Part shown: piece by piece, positions 1-8,455 of the stretch
Layout: the number at the start of each line of letters is the position of its first letter
Position numbering within the stretch: position 1 is the first letter of the stretch
NCBI RefSeq assembly: GCF_024198235.1
Contig: NZ_JAKCFB010000003.1
Location: 248,001-312,000, forward strand
Direction of reading: 5' to 3'
Length of the DNA: 64,000 nt
DNA from: Myxococcus dinghuensis
GTDB lineage: Bacteria; Myxococcota; Myxococcia; Myxococcales; Myxococcaceae
Notes under the pieces: model-generated
The model's database searches: none
What the model saw: only the letters and a program-made list of their open reading frames with translations
What the model was told of the DNA's origin: nothing
Position numbers and translations under genes: made by a program

Positions 1-1412
1 ACCGGGTCCGTACCGATGATGTTCAGCGGCACGATGTAGCTCGCCATGCCCGCCAGCGCCGGCGTCGCGAGGTACGTGGGGTCGTTGACGTAGCGGGACG
101 CATAGGCGCCGTGGCAACTGGCGCAGGATCCGTTGCCCTGGGGCCGGGCGATGGGGTTGTTGCGTCCCGGGCCCCACATGTCGAGCGTGTGGAACAGCAC
201 CGCGCCCTGCTCCGCCAGCGCCTGGTTGATGGGCAGCGGATAGGCCGGCGACTTGAGCGACTCGACCCAGGTATTGAGCGGGGGCCCGTTGACGCGCATC
301 CAGTTCTGCCCCGCTTCGCTGACCGGCCCGCCCACGCCGCCGAAGAGGCCGAAGAACGGCGTGTAGAACACCATGTCCACGCGGGGCGCATCCATGGGGA
401 ACACCCCGTCGACGAACTTCACCGGCCGGTGCCCCATGTTCCACCACGCCGGGGTATCCATGCCCGCCGTCGAACCGGAGTTGATGACGCCCAGCACCTC
501 GGAGACCGACAGCAGCCGCTCGTCCGGGAACAGGAACGCGAGGTTGATGTCGCTGGCGTTGTTGGTGCCACGCGTGCGGTTGAGGTTCAGGAACGTGGCC
601 AGCGACGCGGGATAGCCCAGGGGTAGCAGGTCACTGAGGAACAGGTCCAGGTCCGCCAGGCTGCTGCCGCCGCCCATCATCACCCCGAGCCCCGGTCCAT
701 CCGCGGGTGTGCCCACCGCGCCGCTGTGGCAGGCGTGACAGGTGACGCCGATGCGACCGCTCCAGCTCCCGTCCGGGTTGCGCAGCTGCGTGAGCATCTG
801 CGGCAACTGGCCACTGCCACCATTGGACCAGTTGGGGTTCTGCCCGGGCAGCGGATACGGGTTGCGCTCCGTGCTCAGCACCGACCCGTAGCGCTGGGCC
901 ACCAGGGAGTCGAAGTTGTCGGGGCGGAAGAGGAAGCCCCACATGCGCCACAGCTCGTTGTACTGCAGCGACGTGAACGTGGAGATGCCCAACGCGGACT
1001 CGACCGACATGGGCTCCGTGCCAGCGAAGAGCGCGCCCGTTCCCGGGTGGCCGTTCGTCAGCAGCCCCTCGCCGTGGTAGAAGCGCTGCCGCAACTCGCC
1101 ACACGTCTTCGCCGGGCCTTGCTCCTGTACCGCCGCGGGGTCGACGTGACAGTTCTTCCAGAAGGCATTGAAGTGCACCGCCCGGCCATTGCTGATGCCG
1201 GGTTGCACCAGCGTCCGCGGGTCCGCCGGAAGGATGGCGCTGTCGGGTTTGCCATAACAGAAATCCCACTGCACCGAACCGCCGCGGCTGCTGCCGAGCA
1301 GATCCGTCGCGGCGGCGGAGACAGCGGGGAGCGTCAGGATTCCCGCGAGCAACGCTCGCATGAACGGTACGGCGATCCTGCTCGATGCAGATGACGACCA
1401 CTCTTCGCGCAT
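1..1412 (-). CDS. Di-heme c-type cytochrome, RoxA/RoxB-like (C-terminus cut by window edge)
   Basis: Exported di-heme cytochrome c; about 470 residues are visible and the reading frame runs off the left edge. The chosen ATG is preceded by GAGGAGGG. Residues about 12-35 form a signal peptide (hydrophobic run ending VSAAA). Two heme-binding motifs are visible: CHACH at 225-229 and CASCH at 430-434. The roughly 205-residue spacing and a TPAWWN motif between them recall RoxA-type rubber oxygenases, which occur in myxobacteria and have CSACH and CASCH about 199 residues apart. Members cleave polyisoprene outside the cytoplasm. The heme motifs and the signal peptide are seen directly; rubber cleavage is inference. 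It could be another MauG/peroxidase-related di-heme cytochrome. Confidence 0.75.
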   Translation of the reverse strand, partial: MREEWSSSASSRIAVPFMRALLAGILTLPAVSAAATDLLGSSRGGSVQWDFCYGKPDSAILPADPRTLVQPGISNGRAVHFNAFWKNCHVDPAAVQEQGPAKTCGELRQRFYHGEGLLTNGHPGTGALFAGTEPMSVESALGISTFTSLQYNELWRMWGFLFRPDNFDSLVAQRYGSVLSTERNPYPLPGQNPNWSNGGSGQLPQMLTQLRNPDGSWSGRIGVTCHACHSGAVGTPADGPGLGVMMGGGSSLADLDLFLSDLLPLGYPASLATFLNLNRTRGTNNASDINLAFLFPDERLLSVSEVLGVINSGSTAGMDTPAWWNMGHRPVKFVDGVFPMDAPRVDMVFYTPFFGLFGGVGGPVSEAGQNWMRVNGPPLNTWVESLKSPAYPLPINQALAEQGAVLFHTLDMWGPGRNNPIARPQGNGSCASCHGAYASRYVNDPTYLATPALAGMASYIVPLNIIGTDP

Positions 1413-1843
1413 GGGGCCCTCCTCGTGCACTGCGTGATTCCACTGCCTCACCGAGGTGCGAGGCAGGACGCAGGGCGAGCTCTCCCCGAGCGCAGGCTCA
1501 CACCGGCCAATGCCAGTGCAACCCTGCCCAGGGACATGGCGGACGGCACGCGACGAGGCCCGTCGACGAGAGCCTCGCTGAGACCTTCCGCCCTTCCGCG
1601 CTCACCGTGTAGCCACCGCGCACTTCACTTGACTGGAGCACGGGTCCCGCGAGCTCCCCGGCAAACAGCCGGGATGGATGACTGGCATCGAGGGGACTCG
1701 TCACTCTCTGACAGGGAAATGATGGACGGCTATTGGCACGGCGTCAATAGGACCTCCATGTTTGTCCTGGCTTTATCAATTGCCGGGCTTTGCCGCAGTG
1801 CGACATCGAGGCAGGGATCGCACCGCGAAGAGCAGCACATCAC
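1413..1843. other. Intergenic region, no gene recognised
   Basis: This 430-bp stretch lies between the cytochrome gene start and the stop of the SbcC-like gene. It holds the promoter region of the cytochrome gene. Open frames here have no ribosome binding site or recognisable protein features. No palindrome or terminator stood out. Confidence 0.5.
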
Positions 1844-4594
1844 CTACCCGGGCACGGATTCCGTGCCACGCGCCAGGGCCCTCAAGTCGAACTCCTTCGC
1901 CGTGCGAAGGGTCCGGTATCGCTCGGGGAATGCGGTCAGGACGAGCACCTGGAGGGACTCACCCGCCGCGTCGATGAGGTCCAGGGCGCGCCGGTGACGC
2001 GCGGGGTCTGTATTCACCAGGGCGTCGTCCAACACGAGGAGCTGGGGCTCCACCCGTGCGCCCTGCTTCGACAGCAGCTCCCCGAGCGCCAGCCTCAGCG
2101 CGAACAGGGTCTGCTCCTGTGTCCCCCAGGAGAACTGGGTCAGGTCCCGTTCGTCCTCCTGGAGTCGCAGCGAGGCCTCGTCGAGGTCGGGGCCCAGGAC
2201 GAGCGCCTCACGCATCCCTTCTCCCCGGATGTGCATCAACCGGCGCTGGACGGCGTCCTCCATCGGAGCCACGAACGTCCGATGCACCTGCTCCTGCCAG
2301 TGCCGGATGCGTTTGCGCAGCAGGTCCGCGGCAGTGGCCCGAAGCTGGAGCTGCTGGTGCGCCTCGACCGCCAGGGCGAGTCGCTCCTCCGCCTCTCCCA
2401 GGCGTGAGTACACGCCAGACTCCGCCGCCTGTCCGAGCAGGGCCTCGCTCCGGATGATGCGCTCCCGCGCCGCCTTCTCCGCATCCAGGACGCGTTCCCG
2501 AGACTCCTGAAGCTGCCGGCGCTGGCTCGAGGCCCGCTCCTCCGGCCGGGGAAGCCGCTCCCGCAGCCCCTTCACCATGTTCTCCAGGCGCGCCAGCTCG
2601 CTGCCCGCGGCCTCGACCCGCGCCCCCAGTTGCTCCAGCGAGAGCCCTTCGCTTTCGAGACGGGCTTTCAACTCCAGCTCCAGGGCCCGAGCCGACTCCT
2701 GTGCCCCCTCCCGCTCCTGGAGCAACCCGCGCAGGTGCCGCTCCACTTGCCGATAGAGCGTCTCCGCCTCCACCTTCACCTTCTCCCGAGCCCGCGCCTC
2801 CTGCTTGCGCTGCTTCAGGGCCTCGGAGAGTTCATTGACCTCCGCGTACGGATACGTGGAGAGCGCTTCGACGGCGAGGTCGAGCTGCCCGGCGAGCGCG
2901 CCCACCTTCCCGGCGTGTTCCCGCGCGACTTCACGAAGCACCTCGACCTCCTCGAAGCCCGCGGACTCCAGACATGCCGCCAGCGCTTCCGCGTGCTTCT
3001 CCTCCTCCTTTTGCACCGCCTGCTGCTCCTCCCACTTCGCCCGCAGCTCAGACAGCGTCTTGACACCATGCTCCTGGAGGCGACGCGCCACCTCCTTTCG
3101 GTGCTTCTCCACCTCGGCCTGGACCTTGCCGAGCTCCTCGGCGCCGGTGCTCACACGCACCTCACCCACGTCCTTGATGCGCAGGCTGCCCGCGGTGACC
3201 CCCACGAAGAGCTTCTGCTCATCCTCGGCCAGCTTGTGTCGCTGGACATGCCCTTGCACCTCCCACTCGATGGTCCGCGCCCCCTCCGGGGTGAAGAGCA
3301 CCTGGATGCCCTGCACCTCCAACCGGTCCTGCGCCTGCCGCTGCTTGCGCTCGGCCTCCTCCGCGCGCTTCAGGTCCGCCTCGGAGACCGACTTCGACGC
3401 GGAGACCTTGCGGCGAAGCCCCACCACGAGCCCCTCCAGTCGCTCCGCCTGCTTGAGCTGCCCCTCCAAACGATGCTGCTCGGCCAACACCTCGCGCGCC
3501 TTCTCCAACAGGCGTCCGCGCTCCAGCCGCTGCTCCGCCTTCTCCTGCTCGCTCGACTGGGCGAGGACCGCGTCCCTCGACTCCAGGAGCGCCGCCTCCT
3601 CGCGCAGCAGCGCTTCCTGGGCCCGCTGGATGGCCGGTCCCCTCTCCGCCACGGCCGACTGGTGCCGCGCCACCGTCTGCCGCAGCGCGAGCAGCTCCCG
3701 TTGCTTCTGGTCCAATCCCTCCCACACCTGGCGCTGGCGCTGGACGTCCTTCTCCCGGAGCGCGAGCTGCTGCTCCAGCTTCACCTCCGCATCCCATCGC
3801 TCCTGGAGCGCGACGAGCCGCGCCTCGTAATCGGAGCGCTCCCGCATGAGTTCCACCAGGGAGTTGCTCGCCTCCTCGATCTCCCGCGCATGCTCCGCCG
3901 TCGCGTCCCGCTGGGCCCGCAGCGCCTCGACGCCCTTCTGGAGTTCGAGCACCTCCGTCTCACGCTTCTCCAGCTCACTCCTCTTCGCCACCCCACCCTT
4001 CTTCGGCGTGAAGAACCCGAGATACGTCTCCTCCACCCGCTTCAACATCCGTTGCTCGGGGTTGCTCAGCGCCACGACCCCCACGGCCTCCATCAGCCGG
4101 GACTTGAGCGTCGCATCCAATCCTGGCAACACGTGCCGCTCCGGCGACTGGCTCAACCAGAGCAGCCGAGCAAGCCCCCATTGCCCCACCTTCGTCGCCC
4201 CAGTCGGTGCGCCCCCCGAGAAGAGGAGCCCCCGGACGAACTCGTCCGCGGCCTGTGACTCCGCCAACGGCACGAAGCGCCCGTCCTTCCACTCGTCCAG
4301 ACGGCTCTTCGCACCCTCGAGGAACACCTTCTCCAGGCGATAGCGCGCCCCTCGCGACTCGAACTCCAACGACACCGCCGGCGACAGGGACGTCCCCCAG
4401 GGACGCAGCGCGATGATCTCCTTGTCCCGCGTCCCGTGCCGGTCGAACAGCGCCCTCGCCAGCGCCAGCACGAGGCTCGACTTGCCTGTCTCGTTGGGCG
4501 CGTGGATGACATGGACGCCCATCCCCAGCCCATCCAGCTCCACGGGGTTGCGGAAGCAACGGAAGTGCTGGACCCGGAGCTTGCGGAGGATCAT
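1844..4594 (-). CDS. SbcC/YhaN-like SMC-family ATPase
   Basis: A 916-residue Rad50/SbcC-type ATPase, the presumed partner of the adjacent SbcD-like nuclease in processing DNA ends. Walker A is at about 32-39 (APNETGKS, with Ala where Gly is usual). A long coiled coil follows. A signature-like SWGTQEQTLFALRL and a Walker B/D-loop LLVLDDALVNTD lie near the C-terminus. The start ATG overlaps the sbcD stop by 4 bp (ATGA), which shows translational coupling and excludes a longer N-terminal extension. The mid-protein hinge has no CxxC zinc hook; instead there is a short globular stretch with beta character, near residues 430-510. This resembles Bacillus YhaN more than E. coli SbcC (1048 residues). 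The family is clear; the hook-less subgroup is inferred. Confidence 0.85.
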   Translation of the reverse strand: MILRKLRVQHFRCFRNPVELDGLGMGVHVIHAPNETGKSSLVLALARALFDRHGTRDKEIIALRPWGTSLSPAVSLEFESRGARYRLEKVFLEGAKSRLDEWKDGRFVPLAESQAADEFVRGLLFSGGAPTGATKVGQWGLARLLWLSQSPERHVLPGLDATLKSRLMEAVGVVALSNPEQRMLKRVEETYLGFFTPKKGGVAKRSELEKRETEVLELQKGVEALRAQRDATAEHAREIEEASNSLVELMRERSDYEARLVALQERWDAEVKLEQQLALREKDVQRQRQVWEGLDQKQRELLALRQTVARHQSAVAERGPAIQRAQEALLREEAALLESRDAVLAQSSEQEKAEQRLERGRLLEKAREVLAEQHRLEGQLKQAERLEGLVVGLRRKVSASKSVSEADLKRAEEAERKQRQAQDRLEVQGIQVLFTPEGARTIEWEVQGHVQRHKLAEDEQKLFVGVTAGSLRIKDVGEVRVSTGAEELGKVQAEVEKHRKEVARRLQEHGVKTLSELRAKWEEQQAVQKEEEKHAEALAACLESAGFEEVEVLREVAREHAGKVGALAGQLDLAVEALSTYPYAEVNELSEALKQRKQEARAREKVKVEAETLYRQVERHLRGLLQEREGAQESARALELELKARLESEGLSLEQLGARVEAAGSELARLENMVKGLRERLPRPEERASSQRRQLQESRERVLDAEKAARERIIRSEALLGQAAESGVYSRLGEAEERLALAVEAHQQLQLRATAADLLRKRIRHWQEQVHRTFVAPMEDAVQRRLMHIRGEGMREALVLGPDLDEASLRLQEDERDLTQFSWGTQEQTLFALRLALGELLSKQGARVEPQLLVLDDALVNTDPARHRRALDLIDAAGESLQVLVLTAFPERYRTLRTAKEFDLRALARGTESVPG

Positions 4595-5709
4595 CGCCAC
4601 GCCTCCATCACCAGCTCCGACAGCAGCCTGCGCGCCGCGAGCCGCCCCGCCTCCGACACGCCCGGCTCCAGCGCCCCCGACTGCTCGCCCAGGAGCGCGG
4701 CCACCAACGAGCTGCCCCGGGCAATCTCCGCCAGCCGCCCCTCCACCTCGGCCTTCGCCTTGTCGTGACGCTCGACCCTCACATGGAGGAAGCCCTTCCC
4801 CAAGAGGTCGTCCTCGAGCCCCTTCACGACCGCGTCGGCGTCCTCCGAGGCCACCCCCGTGGTCCGGACCCGCACCAACGTCTTCGCGCGCTCGGCCGAG
4901 TCCCGGAGCTCGCCGAGGACGCGCTTCGCCTCCGACTCCGCCCCCTGGCCCAGGTCCAGTTCCACGGCCCGCCACGACAGCGTCCCCGTGGACACGGGGG
5001 TCAGCCGGGGCATCGCCCCTCGCGAGGCGAGCTCCACCAGCAGCGCCTGCCCGGAGCCCTCCTCGCCGAACTTCGTCGTCTCGTGTGCCCCGGCGTAGGC
5101 CGCCCGCCCCTCGTGGATGTACTGCCCGTGCCAATGCCCGAGCGCGAGGTAGTCGAGGCCCGCGCGCGCCACCGCGTCCAGGGCGATGGGGAAGTCGTCC
5201 GGGGCGTGCCTGCCCGCGATGCGCAGCGAGCCATGCGCCACGCCGACGCGGATGGCGTCCACGTCCTGGCGCCCCCACCACGGCGCGGTCGGGTCCTTCA
5301 TCCCCTTCTTCTGTCGAAGCGGCGCGGCGAGCAGCACCGCCGACGTCCCCGGGACGGGCACCGGCGCCTCGCCATCCAGCATGTGCACCTGCGCGGGCCG
5401 CTGCTTCCACGAGGCCCGGTGATAGACCGCCTCCGGCGTCAAGGCGTCATGGTTCCCCGGCAGGACGAAGACCGGGGCGCGAGAGGCCTCCAGCACCGTC
5501 ATCACCTCGCGGACCAGCAGGTCGTCGACCAGGTTGTCCTCGAAGATGTCTCCCGCGAGCACGACCGCGTCCACGCGCTGGCTGTTCGCGACCCGGATGA
5601 CATTGCGCGCCGCGTCCAGCCTCGCCCTCCGGACTTCCTTCGCGACGGATGCCACGTGCTGGGCCCGGAGCCCCATCTGCCAGTCCGCCGTATGAAGAAT
5701 CCTGACCAT
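4591..5709 (-). CDS. SbcD/YhaO-like DNA repair metallophosphoesterase
   Basis: A 372-residue Mre11/SbcD-type nuclease subunit. Motif I reads TADWQMG, with D9 present but Gln11 in place of the usual His of DxH. Motif II is GDIFED (D54). Motif III is GNHD (85-88). Later there are GVAHGS and LGHWHGQ, the GHxH metal-binding element. The start chosen is the ATG just before VRILHTADW, because upstream residues have no family likeness. It is the first gene of a two-gene operon with the SbcC-like ATPase (4-bp overlap). A 16-bp palindrome shared with three other promoters lies 106 bp upstream, so the pair may belong to the neighbouring LuxR regulon. The effect of Gln11 on nuclease activity cannot be told from sequence. 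Confidence 0.87.
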   Translation of the reverse strand: MVRILHTADWQMGLRAQHVASVAKEVRRARLDAARNVIRVANSQRVDAVVLAGDIFEDNLVDDLLVREVMTVLEASRAPVFVLPGNHDALTPEAVYHRASWKQRPAQVHMLDGEAPVPVPGTSAVLLAAPLRQKKGMKDPTAPWWGRQDVDAIRVGVAHGSLRIAGRHAPDDFPIALDAVARAGLDYLALGHWHGQYIHEGRAAYAGAHETTKFGEEGSGQALLVELASRGAMPRLTPVSTGTLSWRAVELDLGQGAESEAKRVLGELRDSAERAKTLVRVRTTGVASEDADAVVKGLEDDLLGKGFLHVRVERHDKAKAEVEGRLAEIARGSSLVAALLGEQSGALEPGVSEAGRLAARRLLSELVMEAWR

Positions 5710-5814
5710 GCCCCACCGAGGTGCCGCGAATGACAGACGCGGCGGTATGAGTTCCGGCGCGATTGACAGCGCCAACACACCACCGACGGTAGCGACGCCA
5801 GGAATGGCGGGACA

Positions 5815-5830
5815 TACCTCCCAGGAGGTA
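5815..5830. promoter_or_regulatory. Palindromic operator box A (sbcD promoter)
   Basis: TACCTCC-CA-GGAGGTA, a perfect 7-bp inverted repeat with a 2-nt centre. It is 106 bp upstream of the sbcD start on the minus strand. Reading toward sbcD, TACCGT begins 23 nt after the box and could be a -10 element. This would place the box centre near -43, as in LuxR-type class II activation. Confidence 0.75.
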
Positions 5831-6060
5831 CGCGCGGATCAACTCGCACCCACCCGGATGAGTGCGTCCCCACCCACCCCTCATCCAATTTCAGACAGGT
5901 CCATCCGACTCAAGCCCTGGCATCTGGCCGAGCGGGAAAGTTAGGATCCTCGTCAGGGATGGGCCCCCTCCGGAGCATCGGTGCTCCTGCCTATCCGGTA
6001 ACAATCACGCTCGGGTGCGTAGGAGCCTGGGCAGGTGGCATCCAGGGCCACCAGGACCTC

Positions 6061-6076
6061 TACCACCTGGGTGGTA
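6061..6076. promoter_or_regulatory. Palindromic operator box B (luxR promoter)
   Basis: TACCACC-TG-GGTGGTA, a perfect 7-bp inverted repeat, 95 bp upstream of the luxR ATG. TATTCA begins 23 nt after it and could serve as a -10. Its position suggests autoregulation of the luxR gene. It is the only copy with A/T at position 5 swapped symmetrically on both arms. Confidence 0.75.
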
Positions 6077-6170
6077 ACGACAGGCGCCGCCTGTGCGCCT
6101 ATTCAAGGTGAGCGGATATCAGACCCACGCGGGACGTACTCCCGCCAGAAGGGGACGGAGGAAGGCGCCC

Positions 6171-7262
6171 ATGTACTTGGATGCTCGCGAGGTCGCCCTG
6201 CGCGACAAGGTCATCATCGCGCTGAACAGCTCTCTCAACCTCTCCGTCGTCCTGGAGCGGGTCCGGGGGTTGCTGCTGGAGCTGATTCCCTCGGACTACC
6301 TCGGGCTGTGTGTCGTCACACCGGGGCGGCCCGTCGAATACACCTGGCACGTCCCCGGTCCGCGCGTTCCCCTCCTGGAACAATACGACGCCGACGTCAT
6401 GGAGGCCGACTTCGTCCGCAAGACGCTCGTCCACCACGTCGACCAGGTCATGCGGGACTCGGAGATGGTGTCCCGCAAGGAATTGGAGAGCAGCCTCCTC
6501 TATCAGCGCAGCCGGGAGCAGGACCTGCGGCTGGAGCAGGTGATGGCCGTGCTGATGAACGTGGAGCCGGGGGTCCTGGGAGGCTTCACCCTGTACCGTG
6601 ACCGCCGCCGCCCCTTCTCCGAGAAGGCGGCGGAGATTCTCGCCAGCCTGCTGCCGCACCTGGCGAACGCCGTGCGCAACTGCCACCTGATGTCCATGGC
6701 GGAGGTCGGCGCCCAGTTGTTGGAGCGCCTGCACGACCGCCCCGACTCCGGTTACCTCATCGTGGACCCTCCAGCGCGCGAGCGGCGACGCTCGCGCTGG
6801 GCCACCGAGCTGCTCGAGAAGTGGTTCGCCCAGTCGGACCGCCACAGCTCGGGCCTCCCCGAGGTGGTCGTCGACCGGCTCCGGGCCTTGCCGCAGATGA
6901 CGCCGGAGCAGCAGCTCAAGCACAGCGTGTGGGTGCTCCCCCACGAGGACACGTACCGCGTGCTGAAGTTCATCGAGTTGCCCGGTCAGGACGGTCCCCG
7001 CCCCTGGGCCGTCATCCTGCACGAGGCGTCACATGCCATCCCCCTCCCCGAGGAGATGCGGCGGCACCTCACAAGACGGGAGATCGAGGTCGCGCAGAGC
7101 CTGCTGCGCAACTGGGAGTACTCCCAGATTGCGCGCGAACTCCACATGTCGCCCGCGACCTTGAAGGTCCACATCCGGAACATCTTCAGTGTGGACAAGC
7201 TCCACTGCAAAGACAGGGCGGACTTCGTCTTCCAGGCGGCCCGGTTGCAAAAGCCGATGTGA
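6171..7262 (+). CDS. LuxR-family transcriptional regulator with GAF-like sensor region
   Basis: A 363-residue DNA-binding regulator. The C-terminal helix-turn-helix spans about 299-345: LTRREIEVAQSLL, then SQIARELHMSPATLKVHIRN. This is the LuxR/GerE pattern. The N-terminal 170 residues look GAF-like (GGFTLYRDRRRPFSEKAAEI then a helix) and do not show the AHL-binding domain's conserved Trp/Tyr/Asp set, so the ligand need not be an acyl-homoserine lactone. The start is the ATG behind GGAGGAAGG; an ATG 78 bp earlier lacks such a site. Box B upstream suggests self-regulation. The neighbouring acyltransferase and di-iron oxidase may make its signal. The family is firm; ligand and targets are inferred from the shared boxes. 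Confidence 0.88.
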   Translation: MYLDAREVALRDKVIIALNSSLNLSVVLERVRGLLLELIPSDYLGLCVVTPGRPVEYTWHVPGPRVPLLEQYDADVMEADFVRKTLVHHVDQVMRDSEMVSRKELESSLLYQRSREQDLRLEQVMAVLMNVEPGVLGGFTLYRDRRRPFSEKAAEILASLLPHLANAVRNCHLMSMAEVGAQLLERLHDRPDSGYLIVDPPARERRRSRWATELLEKWFAQSDRHSSGLPEVVVDRLRALPQMTPEQQLKHSVWVLPHEDTYRVLKFIELPGQDGPRPWAVILHEASHAIPLPEEMRRHLTRREIEVAQSLLRNWEYSQIARELHMSPATLKVHIRNIFSVDKLHCKDRADFVFQAARLQKPM

Positions 7263-7274
7263 GGAGGCCAAGCC

Positions 7275-7322
7275 ACCACGGGCGGGCCCGCCCCCCAACG
7301 GAACCCCAGGCCCACCCGTGGT
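7275..7322. terminator. Hairpin between convergent luxR and DUF3892 genes
   Basis: Arms 7275-7288 (ACCACGGGCGGGCC) and 7309-7322 pair over 14 bp with one mismatch around a 20-nt loop. There is no T-run, as is common in high-GC genomes. It sits 12 bp after the luxR stop and 18 bp after the end of the opposing gene, so it probably works in both directions. Confidence 0.6.
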
Positions 7323-7340
7323 GCTCAACCTGATGAACGG

Positions 7341-7601
7341 TCAGAACCGAGGCAGCGCCAGGAGGTTGTCCGTCAACCGGTTGTTGGCTTCTGACCGCAG
7401 ATAGGGAGGTGTGGCCCGAACCACCAGCACCCGGACATCGCCTGTAGGAGCTTTCACCCAGGCTTCACCGCCCTCATCAATCCATCGAACCATGGCCTCT
7501 CGCGTGGACGTATCCGTCTTCGCTCCGTTCGTCCAATGAACGGAGGTGATGTGTTCGAGCCGCTCTCCACCCTCGAGGTGAATGTGCGTGATGTAGAGCA
7601 T
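7341..7601 (-). CDS. DUF3892 family small protein
   Basis: An 86-residue protein of unknown function. The C-terminal pattern YLRSEANNRLTDNLLALPRF matches the ending typical of DUF3892 proteins (YLKTEAD...NLLxLPxC-like). The N-terminus, MLYITHIHLEGGERLEHITSV, also fits. Start: ATG with GGGAG 8 nt upstream. Box C lies 68 bp upstream, so it seems to have its own regulated promoter rather than depending on readthrough from the di-iron oxidase gene. No signal peptide or membrane segment is seen. A role in the LuxR circuit is suggested only by the shared box. Confidence 0.75.
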   Translation of the reverse strand: MLYITHIHLEGGERLEHITSVHWTNGAKTDTSTREAMVRWIDEGGEAWVKAPTGDVRVLVVRATPPYLRSEANNRLTDNLLALPRF

Positions 7602-7668
7602 TCAATCGTCTCCCGTGTGGATGTCTTCCTTCACACGGGAAGATGGACCTCGCGGGGAGGGATGTCTG

Positions 7669-7684
7669 TACCTCCCCGGAGGTA
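7669..7684. promoter_or_regulatory. Palindromic operator box C (DUF3892 promoter)
   Basis: TACCTCC-CC-GGAGGTA, a perfect 7-bp inverted repeat, 68 bp upstream of the DUF3892 start and immediately after the stop of the di-iron oxidase gene. On the minus strand, CATCTT begins 23 nt beyond the box, a weak -10 candidate. Confidence 0.7.
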
Positions 7685-7691
7685 TGCGCGC

Positions 7692-8375
7692 TCACAGGTC
7701 GCGGAAGAAGCCGGGGTACACCGCGCGCGTCGTCCGCGCCGACAGGACGACGGCGGCCTGGTCCTCCACGTCCGTCAGGGTGCGCAGCAGGGACGTCAGC
7801 TCGGCCACGTGGTCTTCATCCAGCGAACCGTGGCTGCGCAGGAACGTCACCGCCTTGCGGATGTTGGGGATGGGGCTCACCTGGAGCAGCCGCTCCACGG
7901 CGCCGGTCGCGCGCGTCACGGAGAGGTACTCCAGGATGTACGCCGTCCCCAGGAGCGCCGTGGGCACCCCCGCCCAGGCCGTGAAGCAGTTCCAGCCGGT
8001 ATAGGCGTCCACGGCCGGGGACGGAATCGTGTCCCGGACCTGGTCCACCGAGCACCCCAGGTTCTCCAGGTCCGACAGGAGCCAGCGCTCGTGGCCGCGC
8101 TCCTCCTCGGCCTTCTGCAGCAGCAGGTCGGCCAGGTGGGGATGCCGGCCGAGGCGCCTCAGCCGCGCGCCCGCGCCCTGGAGCAGCGGCGTGCTCCAGC
8201 GCACGTAGTGGTACGTCTGCATCAGGTAGTGGACGTAGCCCTCCAGGGGAATCGTGCCGTCGAACAGCCGGCGCGCGTCGGGGTGCGCGTCCAGCGTGGC
8301 CACCAGCCCGCGCCCCTCCTGCTCCAGCAGGCCCACCCAGTCATTCGGCTTCGAGGTCTCCATCGTCATCTGCAC
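7692..8375 (-). CDS. Iron-containing redox enzyme, heme-oxygenase-fold di-iron oxidase (HDO/TenA-like)
   Basis: A 227-residue all-helical protein of the TenA/PqqC-like fold. Candidate metal ligands fall on separate helices: H56 in YLMQTYHYVRW, E92 and H95 in AEEERGHE, E149 in YILEYL, and H182, D186/D188 and H189 in SHGSLDEDHV. This spacing fits heme-oxygenase-like di-iron oxidases such as UndA, BesC and SznF, which act on fatty acids, amino acids or N-hydroxy groups. The start is a GTG with AGGAG 6 nt upstream. It lies 80 bp behind the acyltransferase gene on the same strand, probably co-transcribed, so it may tailor the acylated product. The fold is well supported; the substrate is unknown. 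Confidence 0.78.
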   Translation of the reverse strand: MQMTMETSKPNDWVGLLEQEGRGLVATLDAHPDARRLFDGTIPLEGYVHYLMQTYHYVRWSTPLLQGAGARLRRLGRHPHLADLLLQKAEEERGHERWLLSDLENLGCSVDQVRDTIPSPAVDAYTGWNCFTAWAGVPTALLGTAYILEYLSVTRATGAVERLLQVSPIPNIRKAVTFLRSHGSLDEDHVAELTSLLRTLTDVEDQAAVVLSARTTRAVYPGFFRDL

Positions 8376-8455
8376 GGACGTCTCCTGTCCGGGGCGCGAG
8401 CGCTCCCGGTTGCTACGAGGTGAAGGTGAAGGGGAAAGGACAACCCGCCTGGCGT

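Larger units (their letters stand above)
5710..6170. promoter_or_regulatory. Divergent control region between sbcD and luxR
   Basis: This 461-bp region carries no supported gene. It contains two copies of the 16-bp palindrome (5815-5830 and 6061-6076), one facing each divergent gene. It also has a 7-bp inverted repeat, GGATGAG/CTCATCC, at 5856-5886. A -10-like hexamer starts 23 nt beyond each palindrome: TATTCA at 6100-6105 toward luxR and TACCGT on the minus strand toward sbcD. Confidence 0.6.

Noticed and set aside
4595..5410. N-terminal extension of the SbcC-like protein
   Set aside because: The frame is open far upstream but overlaps sbcD entirely and has no family likeness. The ATG at 4594 coupled to the sbcD stop is the real start.
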